Source: Alkalinema sp. CACIAM 70d (GTDB taxonomy: Bacteria > Cyanobacteriota > Cyanobacteriia > Leptolyngbyales > Leptolyngbyaceae). From it: a stretch of DNA of 63,819 nucleotides. The stretch is taken from the NCBI GenBank assembly GCA_002148405.1, contig MUGG01000031.1, forward strand, positions 1 through 63,819. Direction: 5' to 3'. The translations under genes and the position numbers were made by a program. The notes under the pieces were generated by a model. That model saw only the letters and a program-made list of their open reading frames with translations, had not been told where the DNA came from and searched no databases. Below, piece after piece: positions 34,185-43,812 of the stretch (positions within the stretch are counted from its first letter, which is position 1; each line of letters opens with the position of its first letter).

Positions 34185-35006
34185 ATGCCCAAGCAACGCC
34201 TTGATAGTCTTTTAGTTGATCGTGCCCTATGTGAATCCCGTCAGCAAGCCCAGCGCTTGATCCAGGCCGGGGAAGTTATGGTAAATCAGCAGGTGATCGA
34301 TAAATCGGGCACTGAAGTAGACATATCCGCAACGATCGACATCAAGGCCCGCTCCCGTTTCGTCTCAAGGGGCGGCGAAAAGCTCAGCAAAGCCTTGGAA
34401 CAGTTTGATATTCTAGTGACCGATCGCGTTTGCTTGGATGGGGGAATTTCCACAGGAGGCTTTACAGACTGTCTGCTGCAATTAGGTGCGAAGCAGGTCT
34501 ACGGCATTGACGTAGGCTATGGGCAGGTGGCTTGGAAGCTCCAGCAGGATCCCCGCGTTATCCTACGGGAGCGGACGAATCTGCGCAACCTGACACCAGA
34601 CGACTTGTATTCTGAAGGGGCTCCTCGACCTAATCTAGGGGTTGTTGATGTGTCGTTCATTTCTCTGGTGAAAGTTTTACCCGCCCTGTGGTCGTTGTTG
34701 AGTGATCCCCGCGAAGTTGTACTACTCGTCAAACCGCAATTTGAAGTGGGTCGCGAACGGATTGGTAAAAAAGGAGTGGTGCGCGATCCCAAGGATCAAG
34801 CCGATGCGATCGCCCAGGTTTTAACCGCCGCCCAGGAACTCGGGTGGCAATACTGCGGGCTAACCTACTCCCCCATCACGGGGCCAGCGGGAAATATTGA
34901 ATATTTGCTTTGGCTCAGCATGAATAGTTTACAAACTGCGCCCAGTCTTGAGGATCTGCGGCAGCTAGCCCAGACTGCGCGAAAATCCCTCACGGCAGAG
35001 GCTTAG
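34185..35006 (+). CDS. TlyA family S4/FtsJ RNA 2'-O-methyltransferase
   Basis: 273 residues from ATG 34185 (MPKQRLDSLLVDRALCESRQ). A longer frame starting at 34125 runs through the att repeat and is artefactual. The N-terminal S4 RNA-binding domain (~1-62) has RLIQAGEVMVNQQVIDKSG. The FtsJ/RrmJ methyltransferase fold follows, with SAM-binding CLDGGISTGGFTDCLLQ and VYGIDVGYGQVAWKL, and LVKPQFEVGRERIGKKGVVR near the end. TlyA methylates 16S and/or 23S rRNA riboses in mycobacteria; the target here is unknown. Element insertion 16 bases upstream has replaced its promoter region with element DNA, so its expression may have changed. Confidence 0.92.
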   Translation: MPKQRLDSLLVDRALCESRQQAQRLIQAGEVMVNQQVIDKSGTEVDISATIDIKARSRFVSRGGEKLSKALEQFDILVTDRVCLDGGISTGGFTDCLLQLGAKQVYGIDVGYGQVAWKLQQDPRVILRERTNLRNLTPDDLYSEGAPRPNLGVVDVSFISLVKVLPALWSLLSDPREVVLLVKPQFEVGRERIGKKGVVRDPKDQADAIAQVLTAAQELGWQYCGLTYSPITGPAGNIEYLLWLSMNSLQTAPSLEDLRQLAQTARKSLTAEA

Positions 35007-35084
35007 CCGCAAAAGAGCTTGCTGAAGATCTAGCGCATGAGGCCAGTTATCCGATCGGATGCTGAGGTCTGAGAAAACGCAACA

Positions 35085-36566
35085 TTATGAGAACGCAGCA
35101 TTGTAGAGTTTCTCGTTGGCGGCGGCAGACTTGAATAAATCCACGATCGGGCGGGGATAATCAACACCCAACCGGAAGCCCCATTGTTTCTGCTCTGCAT
35201 TCGATAACTTCCAAGGTTCATGCACCTGACTAGCGGGAAGTTGAGCCAGACAGGGCAGCCAATGTTTTACATAATCGCCTTGGGGATCATAATCCCGAGC
35301 CTGTTTCGTGATGTTGAAAAAGCGAAAACCACGGGCATCATTCCCCACCCCAGCAGCATAGTTCCAGTTGCCCCAGTTACTACACACATCGTAGTCAATT
35401 AGTTGGGACTCAAAATATTCCGCGCCCATCCGCCAATCGATCCCCAAATTTTTAGTCAGGAAACTCGCCACATTCTGCCGCCCTCGGTTGGACATAAACC
35501 CAGTGGCAGCCAGTTCTTGCATATTGGCATCGACCAGCGGAAATCCCGTTTGTCCGGCCTTCCACTGTTCAAAGCGAACCCAATCCTGCTTCCAAGGAAA
35601 TCTCACCCCCCGTAACCCGTCTGGATAAAAAACCCGATCGCCATGTTTGGCACAGATGAAACAAAAATAGTCCCGCCAGATGAGCTCAAAAATTAGCCAA
35701 TAGGTGGAGTCATTGCGAATACGCTGGGCTTCGTATTGCGTCACCTGCTCGTAGAGATAGCGCGGCGATAGACAGCCTAACGCCAACCAAGGAGAAAATT
35801 TGGTTGAATCATGGGGATCCAACATTCCGTTACGGGTTTCTTTGTAAATCCTCAGGCGATCGCGTTGCCAGATATAGTCCTGCACCCGATCGATCCCCGC
35901 CGTCTCTCCACCTGTAACTTGAAATTGGCAGCGGGGATCGATCGTAGGTTGGGAAATGTTGAGCGTTGCTAATGTTGGCAACGCCCCCCGATCGAGGGGC
36001 GTTGGGAGAGGGGGTAATTCCTGGGGAGTCGGGACGCAGGGCTGAGTTGTTGAGGACTTTTCGACTTGCTTGCGAAAGTTGGTAAACAGTTCTGGCACAG
36101 CTTGGATCGCAAAGGGCAAGTCATCGGGATGGTACAGCGTGTGGCCCCAAGCCGTTTGCACCGGGATTTCCAGTGATTTGAGCGATCGTGCTAAGGCTTG
36201 CTCGACCGTTGTTTCCTCAGAAGTCACTTCTTGGTGAAAGGCCACCGTTTTGATGTTCAGCGAAGCCTCACGCTGCAACTGTTGCGCCAACTTGGGAAGC
36301 TCCACCTCTGGATGCCCGATGCGAATGATTAAATCACTTCCCAGCTTTTGCAACGATCGACGCAAATCGGTCACGCTTTCTAGTAAGAATTGCGATCGCC
36401 ATGGCCCCGTTTTAGGGAAGCCAAAGGCCGTGGTTCCAAACTGTCGGGGATCAAAGCAATAGACCGGGATGACGATTGCCCCTGATTGGGCCGCTTGGCT
36501 CAGTAGCCCGTGATCATGAATCCGAAGATCATTGCGAAACCAAAGAATCACTGCTGGTCTAGTCAC
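35085..36566 (-). CDS. DASH-type cryptochrome / photolyase
   Basis: 493 residues. The N-terminal alpha/beta antenna domain begins MTRPAVILWFRNDLRIHDHG and contains VYCFDPRQFGTTAFGFPKTG, typical of Cry-DASH. The C-terminal FAD domain contains LIWRDYFCFICAKHG, RFEQWKAGQTGFPLVDANMQEL, ATGFMSNRGRQNVASFLTKN, and CSNWGNWNYAAGVGNDARGF. Cry-DASH proteins repair cyclobutane dimers in single-stranded DNA and may signal in blue light. Length agrees with Synechocystis Sll1629-like proteins. A monocistronic gene facing tlyA tail to tail. Confidence 0.95.
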   Translation of the reverse strand: MTRPAVILWFRNDLRIHDHGLLSQAAQSGAIVIPVYCFDPRQFGTTAFGFPKTGPWRSQFLLESVTDLRRSLQKLGSDLIIRIGHPEVELPKLAQQLQREASLNIKTVAFHQEVTSEETTVEQALARSLKSLEIPVQTAWGHTLYHPDDLPFAIQAVPELFTNFRKQVEKSSTTQPCVPTPQELPPLPTPLDRGALPTLATLNISQPTIDPRCQFQVTGGETAGIDRVQDYIWQRDRLRIYKETRNGMLDPHDSTKFSPWLALGCLSPRYLYEQVTQYEAQRIRNDSTYWLIFELIWRDYFCFICAKHGDRVFYPDGLRGVRFPWKQDWVRFEQWKAGQTGFPLVDANMQELAATGFMSNRGRQNVASFLTKNLGIDWRMGAEYFESQLIDYDVCSNWGNWNYAAGVGNDARGFRFFNITKQARDYDPQGDYVKHWLPCLAQLPASQVHEPWKLSNAEQKQWGFRLGVDYPRPIVDLFKSAAANEKLYNAAFS

Positions 36567-36806
36567 GATCGTTCACGCTGGATTGGGAAACTCGGAAAGG
36601 GCTACACAAAATTCTCTGCACGCAAGATCTATATCCATCTTGCTGTAATCATGGGTCAATCTTCCATGAAAAAAGCGATCGTCGCGATCGCTCTCCTTCT
36701 TCACTCATTAGATAGGTTAGTGGCTATTTGTGAACTCTGATAACTTGCATGAACCAGCGGCAGTAGTTGTAGCAAAATCATTCAAGGCTCAATCAGAGGG
36801 CTGAAG

Positions 36807-37118
36807 CTAAACCATCCCGAGAAGTGAGCTACTGAGATAGGCCATTGCTGGAGCCAAGGCCGACACAATTAACTGCCGTGCAACGCTGAGGGCAACAAAT
36901 GCCAAAATTGGGGAAAAATCCATGCCTCCGAGGGGCGGAATGATCGATCGAAATAAATTCAGATAGGGATCGGTCAACTGTGAAAGGATTGCCCAAGGCT
37001 GGTTATACCACTGAATATTCGGGAACCAACTCAGCAACACTCGCAGCAACAGCAAGCCATTGTAAATGGTTAAAAAAGATAAAAGCGTTTGAATGAGGAT
37101 AGCGGTGGCCGAATTCAT
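36807..37118 (-). CDS. YggT family membrane protein
   Basis: 103 residues. Two long hydrophobic hairpins, ILIQTLLSFLTIYNGLLLLRVLLSWFP (N-terminal) and FSPILAFVALSVARQLIVSAL (C-terminal), flank the conserved PWAILSQLTDPYLNLFRSIIPPLGGMDFSP. In chloroplasts and cyanobacteria the relatives (CCB3/YggT, YlmG) are linked to cytochrome b6f maturation or to thylakoid/nucleoid distribution. The gene precedes the YtxH-like gene on the opposite side of a short gap, both leftward. Confidence 0.92.
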   Translation of the reverse strand: MNSATAILIQTLLSFLTIYNGLLLLRVLLSWFPNIQWYNQPWAILSQLTDPYLNLFRSIIPPLGGMDFSPILAFVALSVARQLIVSALAPAMAYLSSSLLGMV

Positions 37119-37216
37119 ACGTTGTGCGCTCCCAAACGTTCAGTAAATCGCTCGGATGATTGGACTAATGTGCTTAACTTCTCTAGTTTACTGGATTCTG
37201 AGCTTTCGGGGGGAGG

Positions 37217-37606
37217 CTAGGGATCCTCACTTGTGGTGCTTTCAGAGCGATCGCTCAAGCGGCTCAATTCCTCCAGTTGGCCACTCCCGTTAACATGGCG
37301 CAGTTGCTGTTGCACGCCATCGATAGCGTCATTCAATTGAGCAATTTTTTCCTCCAAACTCTGTCGTGCGAGTTCGATCGTCTGCTCCGTCGAAACTGCA
37401 TCCGACGCCACCCTTAAAGCCCGCTTGCGAGAACGATTGATCCCCTTAGTTTCCGGATCCTCGGGCTTGCTGCGGTTAGAAGAAGTTTCAGCCTCATCCT
37501 TTCCGACTGCGCGTTGGGTCAGGACTGCTCCCAGCACTCCTCCGGCGAGTCCCCCAATAATTGCCCCTAAAATAAAGCCACTGGAAAAATTATCTTGCTG
37601 ACTCAT
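37217..37606 (-). CDS. YtxH-like protein with glycine-rich membrane anchor
   Basis: 129 residues. The N-terminal SSGFILGAIIGGLAGGVLGA is a glycine-zipper-like membrane segment as in YtxH/gas-vesicle-like envelope proteins. The rest is hydrophilic: a basic linker (INRSRKRALRV) and a heptad-like helix (TIELARQSLEEKIAQLNDAI) that may form a coiled coil. The function is unknown; such proteins are often stress-related. It lies about 100 bases upstream of the yggT gene on the same strand. Confidence 0.7.
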   Translation of the reverse strand: MSQQDNFSSGFILGAIIGGLAGGVLGAVLTQRAVGKDEAETSSNRSKPEDPETKGINRSRKRALRVASDAVSTEQTIELARQSLEEKIAQLNDAIDGVQQQLRHVNGSGQLEELSRLSDRSESTTSEDP

Positions 37607-37821
37607 GTCCCAATCTGCTCACAACTGCCATCCTGAATTTATCCTATTACGTTGCGCCCCCTACTCTTTGATCTCACCTTGCAATGGAAATGATTCGCAG
37701 CAGAGTCAGAGGTGATCGCCACCCGCAAAATCTCGAAGCTTAAGTGCCTGACAGCCAGTCGCAAAAGCCTAAATTTCCAAAAGCTAAATTAAAGCTGAAT
37801 CTCGAGATCAAGCCTGAGAAA

Positions 37822-38472
37822 CTAAGTCCCAAAAGTACGATCGCCAGCATCCCCCAGCCCTGGAACAATATAGCCTTGGTCATTCAAGGTTTCATCGATC
37901 CCCGCTGTAAAAATGTTGAGCGTTGGATAGCTCACACTGAGTTTTTGCAAAGCTGCATGGGCTGCCACCACGGAAACAATCCGAACGTTGGTTGGATCAA
38001 CGCCCCGGCTCGTGAGCTCATCCAGTGCCATCGTTGTGGTGCCCCCCGTCGCTAGCATTGGATCAGTAATCAGAACCTTCGTAGCGGGATTTAGGCGTTC
38101 AGGTAGCTTGTTGAGATAGCAACTGGCTTCTAAAGTCTCCTCGTTGCGAACAATTCCTAAATGATAAATTGATGCCAGGGGTAACAATGCCTGTGCCCCA
38201 TCTAGAAGGGCCAATCCAGCCCGTAAAATTGGGACGACGACCACTGGAATTTCAGGATTAATAAAGGTTGCAGGACAACTCGCCAACGGCGTTTCGATCG
38301 TTGTCTCCGTTGTTGGTAACCAATCCCGAACGGCTTCATAGGTCAACCATCGTCCCAGCTCAGTCATGGCACTACGGAATAAAGCTGGCGGAGTTCCCGC
38401 ATCACGGGCAACGCCCAACCAATGCTTAATGAGCGGATGGGGTGGCACATAGACACGTAGCTGAACAGTCAT
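37822..38472 (-). CDS. upp: Uracil phosphoribosyltransferase
   Basis: 216 residues from ATG 38472 (MTVQLRVYVPPHPLIKHWLG); an in-frame ATG at 38496 adds eight. It salvages uracil to UMP with PRPP. The PRPP-binding signature is VLITDPMLATGGTTTMALDE. The uracil-binding C-terminus reads FTAGIDETLNDQGYIVPGLGDAGDR. A short ORF on the opposite strand overlapping its 3' end (37744-38055) is a shadow. No pyrimidine-sensing attenuator is evident upstream. Confidence 0.95.
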   Translation of the reverse strand: MTVQLRVYVPPHPLIKHWLGVARDAGTPPALFRSAMTELGRWLTYEAVRDWLPTTETTIETPLASCPATFINPEIPVVVVPILRAGLALLDGAQALLPLASIYHLGIVRNEETLEASCYLNKLPERLNPATKVLITDPMLATGGTTTMALDELTSRGVDPTNVRIVSVVAAHAALQKLSVSYPTLNIFTAGIDETLNDQGYIVPGLGDAGDRTFGT

Positions 38473-38956
38473 ATTGATCCTATTCCACAGGTACACAGGT
38501 TTAAAGTCTGCCCTATCATACTCTGTCCCCGTCTCCAGATCAGGGTAAACCCTAAAGTCTCACAGGATAAAATTCTTGATTCATCGGCTTGAATCCATGC
38601 CTGAATTCGCCATCGGTTCTCCCTCAGCCACGATCGCATAGATAACAAGCCCTAAGTTTAATGCAATTAAGTTTCAATAGTATTGACATAGGATTTCAAT
38701 AAGCTTAAACTTCTGTATAGTGTTCTCCTCTCTAGAGGATTGGTAGGTGGGGCGTTGCGGCAGCGATCGTGTCCCCCTCTTTTTTTTGTGGGTGCATGTG
38801 TGGATGCAACTGGCAGGCTAGGATTTGCGACTGGCACGCTAGGACTGTGCAACAAACCGTTACACTAAATTACGGACTTTAAAAGACGTGTTTTCTTGGG
38901 GATGGGGGTTCATAGCCGTGGTGTCTCAAACAGATTTAACGGGCGATCGCTCTGAA
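38473..38956. other. Gene-free divergent spacer between upp and crtH
   Basis: About 480 bases. TATAGT at 38715-38720 could be a -10 box for crtH, but I see no good -35 at the right spacing. The short minus-strand ORF here is unconvincing. Confidence 0.35.
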
Positions 38957-40498
38957 ATGCTGCGATCGCGGGCAACGGATCCCAAAATCGATGACGCCAT
39001 CTACGACACGACCTACGATGCCATTGTGATTGGCTCTGGGATTGGCGGATTGGTAACGGCAACCCAACTAGCCGCCAAGGGAGCCCAGGTACTTGTGCTG
39101 GAGCGTTACCTGATCCCCGGTGGCAGCGCGGGCTACTTTGAGCGCAACGGCTACCGGTTTGACGTGGGAGCCTCCATGATTTTCGGGTTCGGCAAAGAAG
39201 GGACTACCAATCTATTAACCCGTGCCTTAGAAGCGGTCGATATGACGATCGAAACGATCCCCGACCCTGTGCAAATTCATTACCATCTTCCCCATGGTCT
39301 GGATCCTAAGGTTCATCGTGACTACGAAGCCTTTTTGCAGGAACTAATCCAGCGCTTTCCCCAGGAGGCCGTGGGCATTCGCAAGTTCTATGACGAGTGC
39401 TGGAAGGTTTTCAATTGCCTGAATGCAATGGAACTTCTCTCCTTGGAAGAACCCCGCTATTTAATGCGGGTATTTTTTCAGCATCCCTTGGCTTGTCTGG
39501 GGCTAGTTCAATACTTGCCCCAAAATGTGGGTGACATTGCCCGTCGCTATATTCAGGATCCTGAACTGCTCAAATTCATTGACATGGAGTGTTACTGCTG
39601 GTCGGTGGTGCCAGCGGATATGACGCCGATGATTAACGCAGGGATGGTCTTCAGCGATCGCCACTACGGCGGGATCAATTACCCAAAAGGAGGCGTCGGC
39701 GCGATCGCCCAGAAATTAGTGGACGGGCTAGAAAAAGCTGGCGGCAAAATCCTTTACAAAGCACGGGTGACGGAAATTGTTACCGAAAATCACAAAGCGG
39801 TGGGGATCAAGCTAGCTTCTGGGGAAATGATTCGGGCTAAGCGGATTGTTTCCAATGCCACCCGGTGGGATACCTTTGAGAAATTACTGCCGAAGGTGGA
39901 GATACCAGCAAATGAAAAAAGATGGCAACAACGCTATCAGCAATCTCCGAGCTTTCTTAGTTTGCATCTTGGGGTAAAAACAGAAGCTCTCCCAGAAGGA
40001 ACGGATTGTCACCATATCCTACTAGAAGACTGGGCCGACCTAGAAGCAGAACAAGGAACGGTTTTCGTCTCCATTCCCACATTGCTTGATCCCAGCCTTG
40101 CCCCTGAAGGTCACCACATCATTCATGCCTTTACGCCTAGCTCGATCGACCAGTGGAAAAACCTATCACCCCAAGACTACGAAGCCAAAAAAGAAGCTGC
40201 TGCTGCAAAGCTAATTGCGCGTCTCAGCAAAATTTTCCCCAACTTGGAAGCTAATTTGGACTATCAGGAAGTGGGAACAGCGAGAACCCATCGGCGTTTC
40301 CTCGGTCGAGACAATGGAACCTATGGCCCAATTCCCCGCAAGAAATTATTAGGATTGCTTGGCATGCCCTTTAATCGGACTTCAATTCCGGGTCTGTATT
40401 GTGTCGGCGATAGTACCTTTCCGGGACAGGGTTTAAATGCCGTTGCCTTTTCCGGATTTGCCTGTGCCCACCGTATCGCTGTGGATTTGGGAATTTGA
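38957..40498 (+). CDS. crtH: Carotenoid (prolycopene) isomerase
   Basis: 513 residues from ATG 38957; in-frame GTG starts at 38888 and 38921 are also possible. It is an FAD-dependent oxidoreductase converting poly-cis lycopene to all-trans lycopene in the carotenoid pathway, membrane-associated. The dinucleotide fold reads [20 protein letters not shown] with [15 protein letters not shown]. CrtISO-type signatures are [40 protein letters not shown] and [20 protein letters not shown]. Distinguished from CrtI/CrtN desaturases by these blocks and by the genome type. It is followed by a 1.2-kb gene-free stretch. Confidence 0.93.
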   Translation: MLRSRATDPKIDDAIYDTTYDAIVIGSGIGGLVTATQLAAKGAQVLVLERYLIPGGSAGYFERNGYRFDVGASMIFGFGKEGTTNLLTRALEAVDMTIETIPDPVQIHYHLPHGLDPKVHRDYEAFLQELIQRFPQEAVGIRKFYDECWKVFNCLNAMELLSLEEPRYLMRVFFQHPLACLGLVQYLPQNVGDIARRYIQDPELLKFIDMECYCWSVVPADMTPMINAGMVFSDRHYGGINYPKGGVGAIAQKLVDGLEKAGGKILYKARVTEIVTENHKAVGIKLASGEMIRAKRIVSNATRWDTFEKLLPKVEIPANEKRWQQRYQQSPSFLSLHLGVKTEALPEGTDCHHILLEDWADLEAEQGTVFVSIPTLLDPSLAPEGHHIIHAFTPSSIDQWKNLSPQDYEAKKEAAAAKLIARLSKIFPNLEANLDYQEVGTARTHRRFLGRDNGTYGPIPRKKLLGLLGMPFNRTSIPGLYCVGDSTFPGQGLNAVAFSGFACAHRIAVDLGI

Positions 40499-41732
40499 AT
40501 CGGACTGTAAATTTGAGGCGGATTCTATAACTTGGTTAGACGAATGATGTGGCTCACTGAACGTTGGGTAGATCGGGGTATGCAGCACAATCCCTGATGG
40601 CTAATGGGTCGTGACGACTGATCGTGATCCCCGAACTTTGTAGACTTCTTCCGGATCGGAGCTGCATAACTGCATAGATCAATTGGGTATGTCTATCGTT
40701 GAGATGAAGAATTCCGATCGCGAGGCAAAAGTTCATCTTCTATCATCGATCTCATACCAATCCATTCAATACCAGGGAGGTCTAGTTCAGCACACGGTTC
40801 GTCTAATGGGTTAGTCTGGTTAATTCGTCCAATGGGCTAGTTTGATTGATTCGTCTGATTGATTCGTCTGATTGATTGCTTTGATTGCGGTAATCATTCT
40901 GCAATTTCACAAATTTATTCACCTGAAATTAAAAATATCGAGGAATTTTTCCGCATTTTTACGGAGCTACCTTGATAAAAGCTCTGTCATCTTAATCAAC
41001 AGCAACTCCTAATTTAGGCGTTTTGGACAGGGCTCTGGAATTGCTGATTTAGGTTGATGCTTTAACTGGCCGATCTCCCAATGCTTGTATTCGTCCCATC
41101 TGGTATCCATCTCATCCTGATGGCTGAATAAGTTGCAAGACTTGGTTTAGCGCCTTCGATGAGATTTCCTATCCGTCCTTTCCAATTTTCGCACTACGTT
41201 AGTTTCTTGTCAGAGTTAATTTCTTTTCATTGTCAGTCTTTTGTCAGTGTTATTGCTGGTTTCTTCTGTCTTGGACATCTGCTTTGAGTTTGCTGGGTCA
41301 ATCTTAGAGGTTGCCAATCTTAGAAGTGACTCAGCATAAGATTACTGAATCTTAATGTGAATAAACGATGGAGCTTATCTGATTATTTCATCTTAGAGAT
41401 GTCATCAAAAGTTCATCTTAAAGATGTTATCAACAAGACAAAGGAATCATTAAATTGGTAGCTAAAATTACAGAAAAGCAATGGACGGCTAAACCATGAA
41501 AGACTTGCTGGAAGCCACTCTGCTGATTCTCAGTAATTCTTTCCAACGAACTGATATTTTCACCATCTCTTTTCATAAATGACTGATTTTCTGCTGTTAG
41601 CTTTACGGAATTTAAGACTTTGCATGGGTATCTTAGGGAAAGGAAGGCAATCAGACCCAAACTCCTCCCCGGTCAAGTGACTGTAACCCTTCGGAATGTT
41701 CGATAGCTTCAGGTTCGAAAAGGTGATGTGTT
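40499..41732. other. Gene-free stretch, 1.2 kb
   Basis: No supported ORF. TGATTGATTCGTC occurs as a 13-base tandem unit (40843-40855, 40856-40868, then a partial). CATCTTAGAGATGTCATCAA (41389-41408) and CATCTTAAAGATGTTATCAA (41414-41433) are paired dyads listed separately. This is unusually long for the region and may hide an RNA gene or a decayed gene. Confidence 0.5.
41389..41433. promoter_or_regulatory. Paired 20-base dyads upstream of the Mo-nitro_C gene
   Basis: Two 20-base copies differing at three positions, starting 25 bases apart. Each contains a CATCTT-N-(A/G)AGATG dyad; the second is a perfect 6-1-6 palindrome. They lie about 300 bases before the gene at 41733. Probable tandem protein-binding sites. 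Confidence 0.45.
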
Positions 41733-42038
41733 ATGTCTCAAATGAATTTGGCTTCTCAACTCCAACCCCCAACCCCAACCCTCCTAGACCATTTACTGAC
41801 CCCTGTCCGGAATTGGCTAGATTCGATCGAAATTACCGATCGCAAGACTGCTCACCGGCTTTGCAAGTTGATCCCCGCCCAATGTCCCTTTGAGCGTGAT
41901 GTGATTCTCTTGGGTCGCAAGGTGGCTCATATTCCACCGATGTGCAAACTGAACCCCCTGTACGACCAATTCGTTGGTTTACGGTTCCGCTCTCTCTGCT
42001 ACTTAGTAGATGTCTGTGGTGAAACGATTTCCTTCTGA
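41733..42038 (+). CDS. Mo-dependent nitrogenase C-terminal-domain protein (Mo-nitro_C)
   Basis: 101 residues. The core (LLTPVRNWLDSIEITDRKTA, HRLCKLIPAQCPFERDVILLG, HIPPMCKLNPLYDQFVGLRF) matches the short cyanobacterial family named after a domain at the end of some nitrogenase proteins. It is present in many non-diazotrophs, so it does not imply nitrogen fixation. The two cysteines in the centre suggest metal binding. Its last 40 bases overlap the 3' end of the convergent cobW-like gene, so both are read through the same DNA on opposite strands. Confidence 0.85.
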   Translation: MSQMNLASQLQPPTPTLLDHLLTPVRNWLDSIEITDRKTAHRLCKLIPAQCPFERDVILLGRKVAHIPPMCKLNPLYDQFVGLRFRSLCYLVDVCGETISF

Positions 42039-43093
42039 ATCAACCCTGGATTCAAACCCCGACCGATAAAAACCAGTTTAGTCTGTCGAAGTTCTTCCGG
42101 TTGCCAACGGCGATCGTAGAACTGTTCAAACCGATTTCCCACCCCCTGTATCACCAATCGCATCGGTTTATGGGGAACGGCTACAAATCCTTTAATTCGA
42201 TAAATTTCCTGTTGTTGGACGAGGGCTTCTAATCGCTGCCGAAGTACCTCCGGCTCAAAGGTTTGATCCAGTAATACATAGGTTGAGTCGATCTCATCAT
42301 CGTGATCATGATCCTCTTCAAAGTCATGGTGACTGGGACGACTCGCCAAATCATCTTCCACGGCTGCGTTGAAGCCTAGTAATAAATCTGTTGATAATGC
42401 CTCAGGTTGCGATCGTCCATGGGTGATGACTTTAACCGATCGAGGTAGCTCCTGCTGAACCAATGCTTGCACTTGGCTCATTTCTGCGGAGGTAACTAAA
42501 TCCGTCTTATTCAAAATGACGAGATCTGCGCAAGCCAGTTGATCTTCAAATAATTCCTGTAGGGGCGTTTCATGATCTAAATTGGGATCTGCTTGGCGTT
42601 GGGCCTCTAGGGCTTGAAGGTCTTGGGCTAGGGTCCCACGGGCAACGGCTTCACAATCTACGACGGTAATCACTCCATCGACGGTAACCGCATGGCAAAT
42701 ATCCTGCCACTTAAAAGCTTTGATTAACGGTTTGGGTAGTGCCAAACCCGATGTTTCAATTAAGATGCAATCAATGCTGTCGCGACGTTTGAGTAATTCC
42801 TGCATAGTGGGATAAAACTCTTCCTGCACGGTGCAGCAGAGACAGCCATTGTTGAGCTCTACAATATTACTCGCCAGATTTTTAGCCAGGGGATCTAGGG
42901 TGATCGACGGGTCTACATCTTCACAAATCTGGCAAGCTCGCAGGAGATCCCCATCAATCCCGAGTTCGCCAAATTCATTGACTAAAACCGCAATGCGGCG
43001 ACCTTGACTATTTTGCAAGAGGTGGCGGATTAAACTTGTTTTGCCGCTACCGAGAAAACCAGTGATGATGGTGACGGGAATTTTGGCTGCCAT
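41999..43093 (-). CDS. CobW/COG0523 family GTP-dependent metallochaperone-like protein
   Basis: 364 residues from ATG 43093 (MAAKIPVTIITGFLGSGKTS); nine more codons upstream are possible. G1 is GFLGSGKTSLIRHLL, with a Walker B-type CILIETSGLALP and the base-specificity NKTD in LVILNKTDLV. The metal-binding hallmark CxCC is GCLCCTVQEEF. A His/Asp-rich loop (HHDFEEDHDHDDE) precedes the C-terminal CobW_C domain. Family members deliver Zn, Co or other metals to enzymes. No cobalamin riboswitch is visible upstream, so I do not assign a cobalamin role. A zinc-type CDF transporter lies 2 kb away. Confidence 0.92.
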   Translation of the reverse strand: MAAKIPVTIITGFLGSGKTSLIRHLLQNSQGRRIAVLVNEFGELGIDGDLLRACQICEDVDPSITLDPLAKNLASNIVELNNGCLCCTVQEEFYPTMQELLKRRDSIDCILIETSGLALPKPLIKAFKWQDICHAVTVDGVITVVDCEAVARGTLAQDLQALEAQRQADPNLDHETPLQELFEDQLACADLVILNKTDLVTSAEMSQVQALVQQELPRSVKVITHGRSQPEALSTDLLLGFNAAVEDDLASRPSHHDFEEDHDHDDEIDSTYVLLDQTFEPEVLRQRLEALVQQQEIYRIKGFVAVPHKPMRLVIQGVGNRFEQFYDRRWQPEELRQTKLVFIGRGLNPGLIQKEIVSPQTSTK

Positions 43094-43120
43094 GCTTTGG
43101 GAACCCAATGAATCGAACAA

Positions 43121-43812
43121 TCGATTATCCTACGCGATCGTGGGAATTTCAGCTATCCACCCCCGAGGGACGTTTTGAGTCGCAAGCGCCATTGGCGATC
43201 GTTTTCTCTGATACCTTCTACCGTCCAATATATTCAAATTGTTTATCTGAAAAGCAGCGAAGATTGCATTTTGGATTATAAATTCTGATCAAAGTGGGCG
43301 AAATCAAAAAAGCTTGTTAAGCTTTGTAAAAGTGACGTGCAAATCCACTGGATTTTCTAGTTTGTTCAATGACAATCCTGAGCTAGGCCCCGTCAGATGG
43401 CCTACTCCTTACAATCCAATAAGTTTGAACCTAACTGAGAGCACACAACTGAAACACACAACTGAGAACGCAAAGTAGGCATTACTGAAGAGGTACAACT
43501 GACAAATGAACTTCATCCAACAGAAAAATCTGCAAAACCTTCTTTTGGATGTGAAAAAGGAAAATGCAGAAACAGTGCTGTTTCTCTTCTGGTATCGTCT
43601 TAGAGACTTTGATATTGTCTTAGAGACTATTGAATCAAGTAACGCTAGTCACAATGTAAATCTAGGAATGAGTTGACGATTGGAGAAATGTGTGAGTACA
43701 CAATCTCTCTAAAATTTAAGCTTGATTTTGATGTTTGCTGAAATGCTTGGAAGACTTCACCTGTGTTGGTTTGGACTTTGCACGTCCTTATTGCAGTTAA
43801 GAGGTCTAAATC
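43121..43812. other. Gene-free divergent spacer between the CobW-like and SDR genes
   Basis: About 690 bases. AT-rich; holds the dyad cluster at 43569-43627, otherwise nothing identified. Confidence 0.4.
43569..43627. promoter_or_regulatory. Three-dyad operator-like cluster
   Basis: GAAACAG-TG-CTGTTTC (43569-43584), then two identical GTCTTAGAGAC dyads at 43597-43607 and 43617-43627, exactly 20 bases apart, i.e. on one helical face. It lies about 185 bases before the SDR start. Resembles a tandem regulator-binding region. Confidence 0.55.

Noticed and set aside
42900..43260. Cobalamin riboswitch upstream of the CobW-like gene
   Set aside because: No B12-box-like conserved sequence or long structured leader is recognisable.
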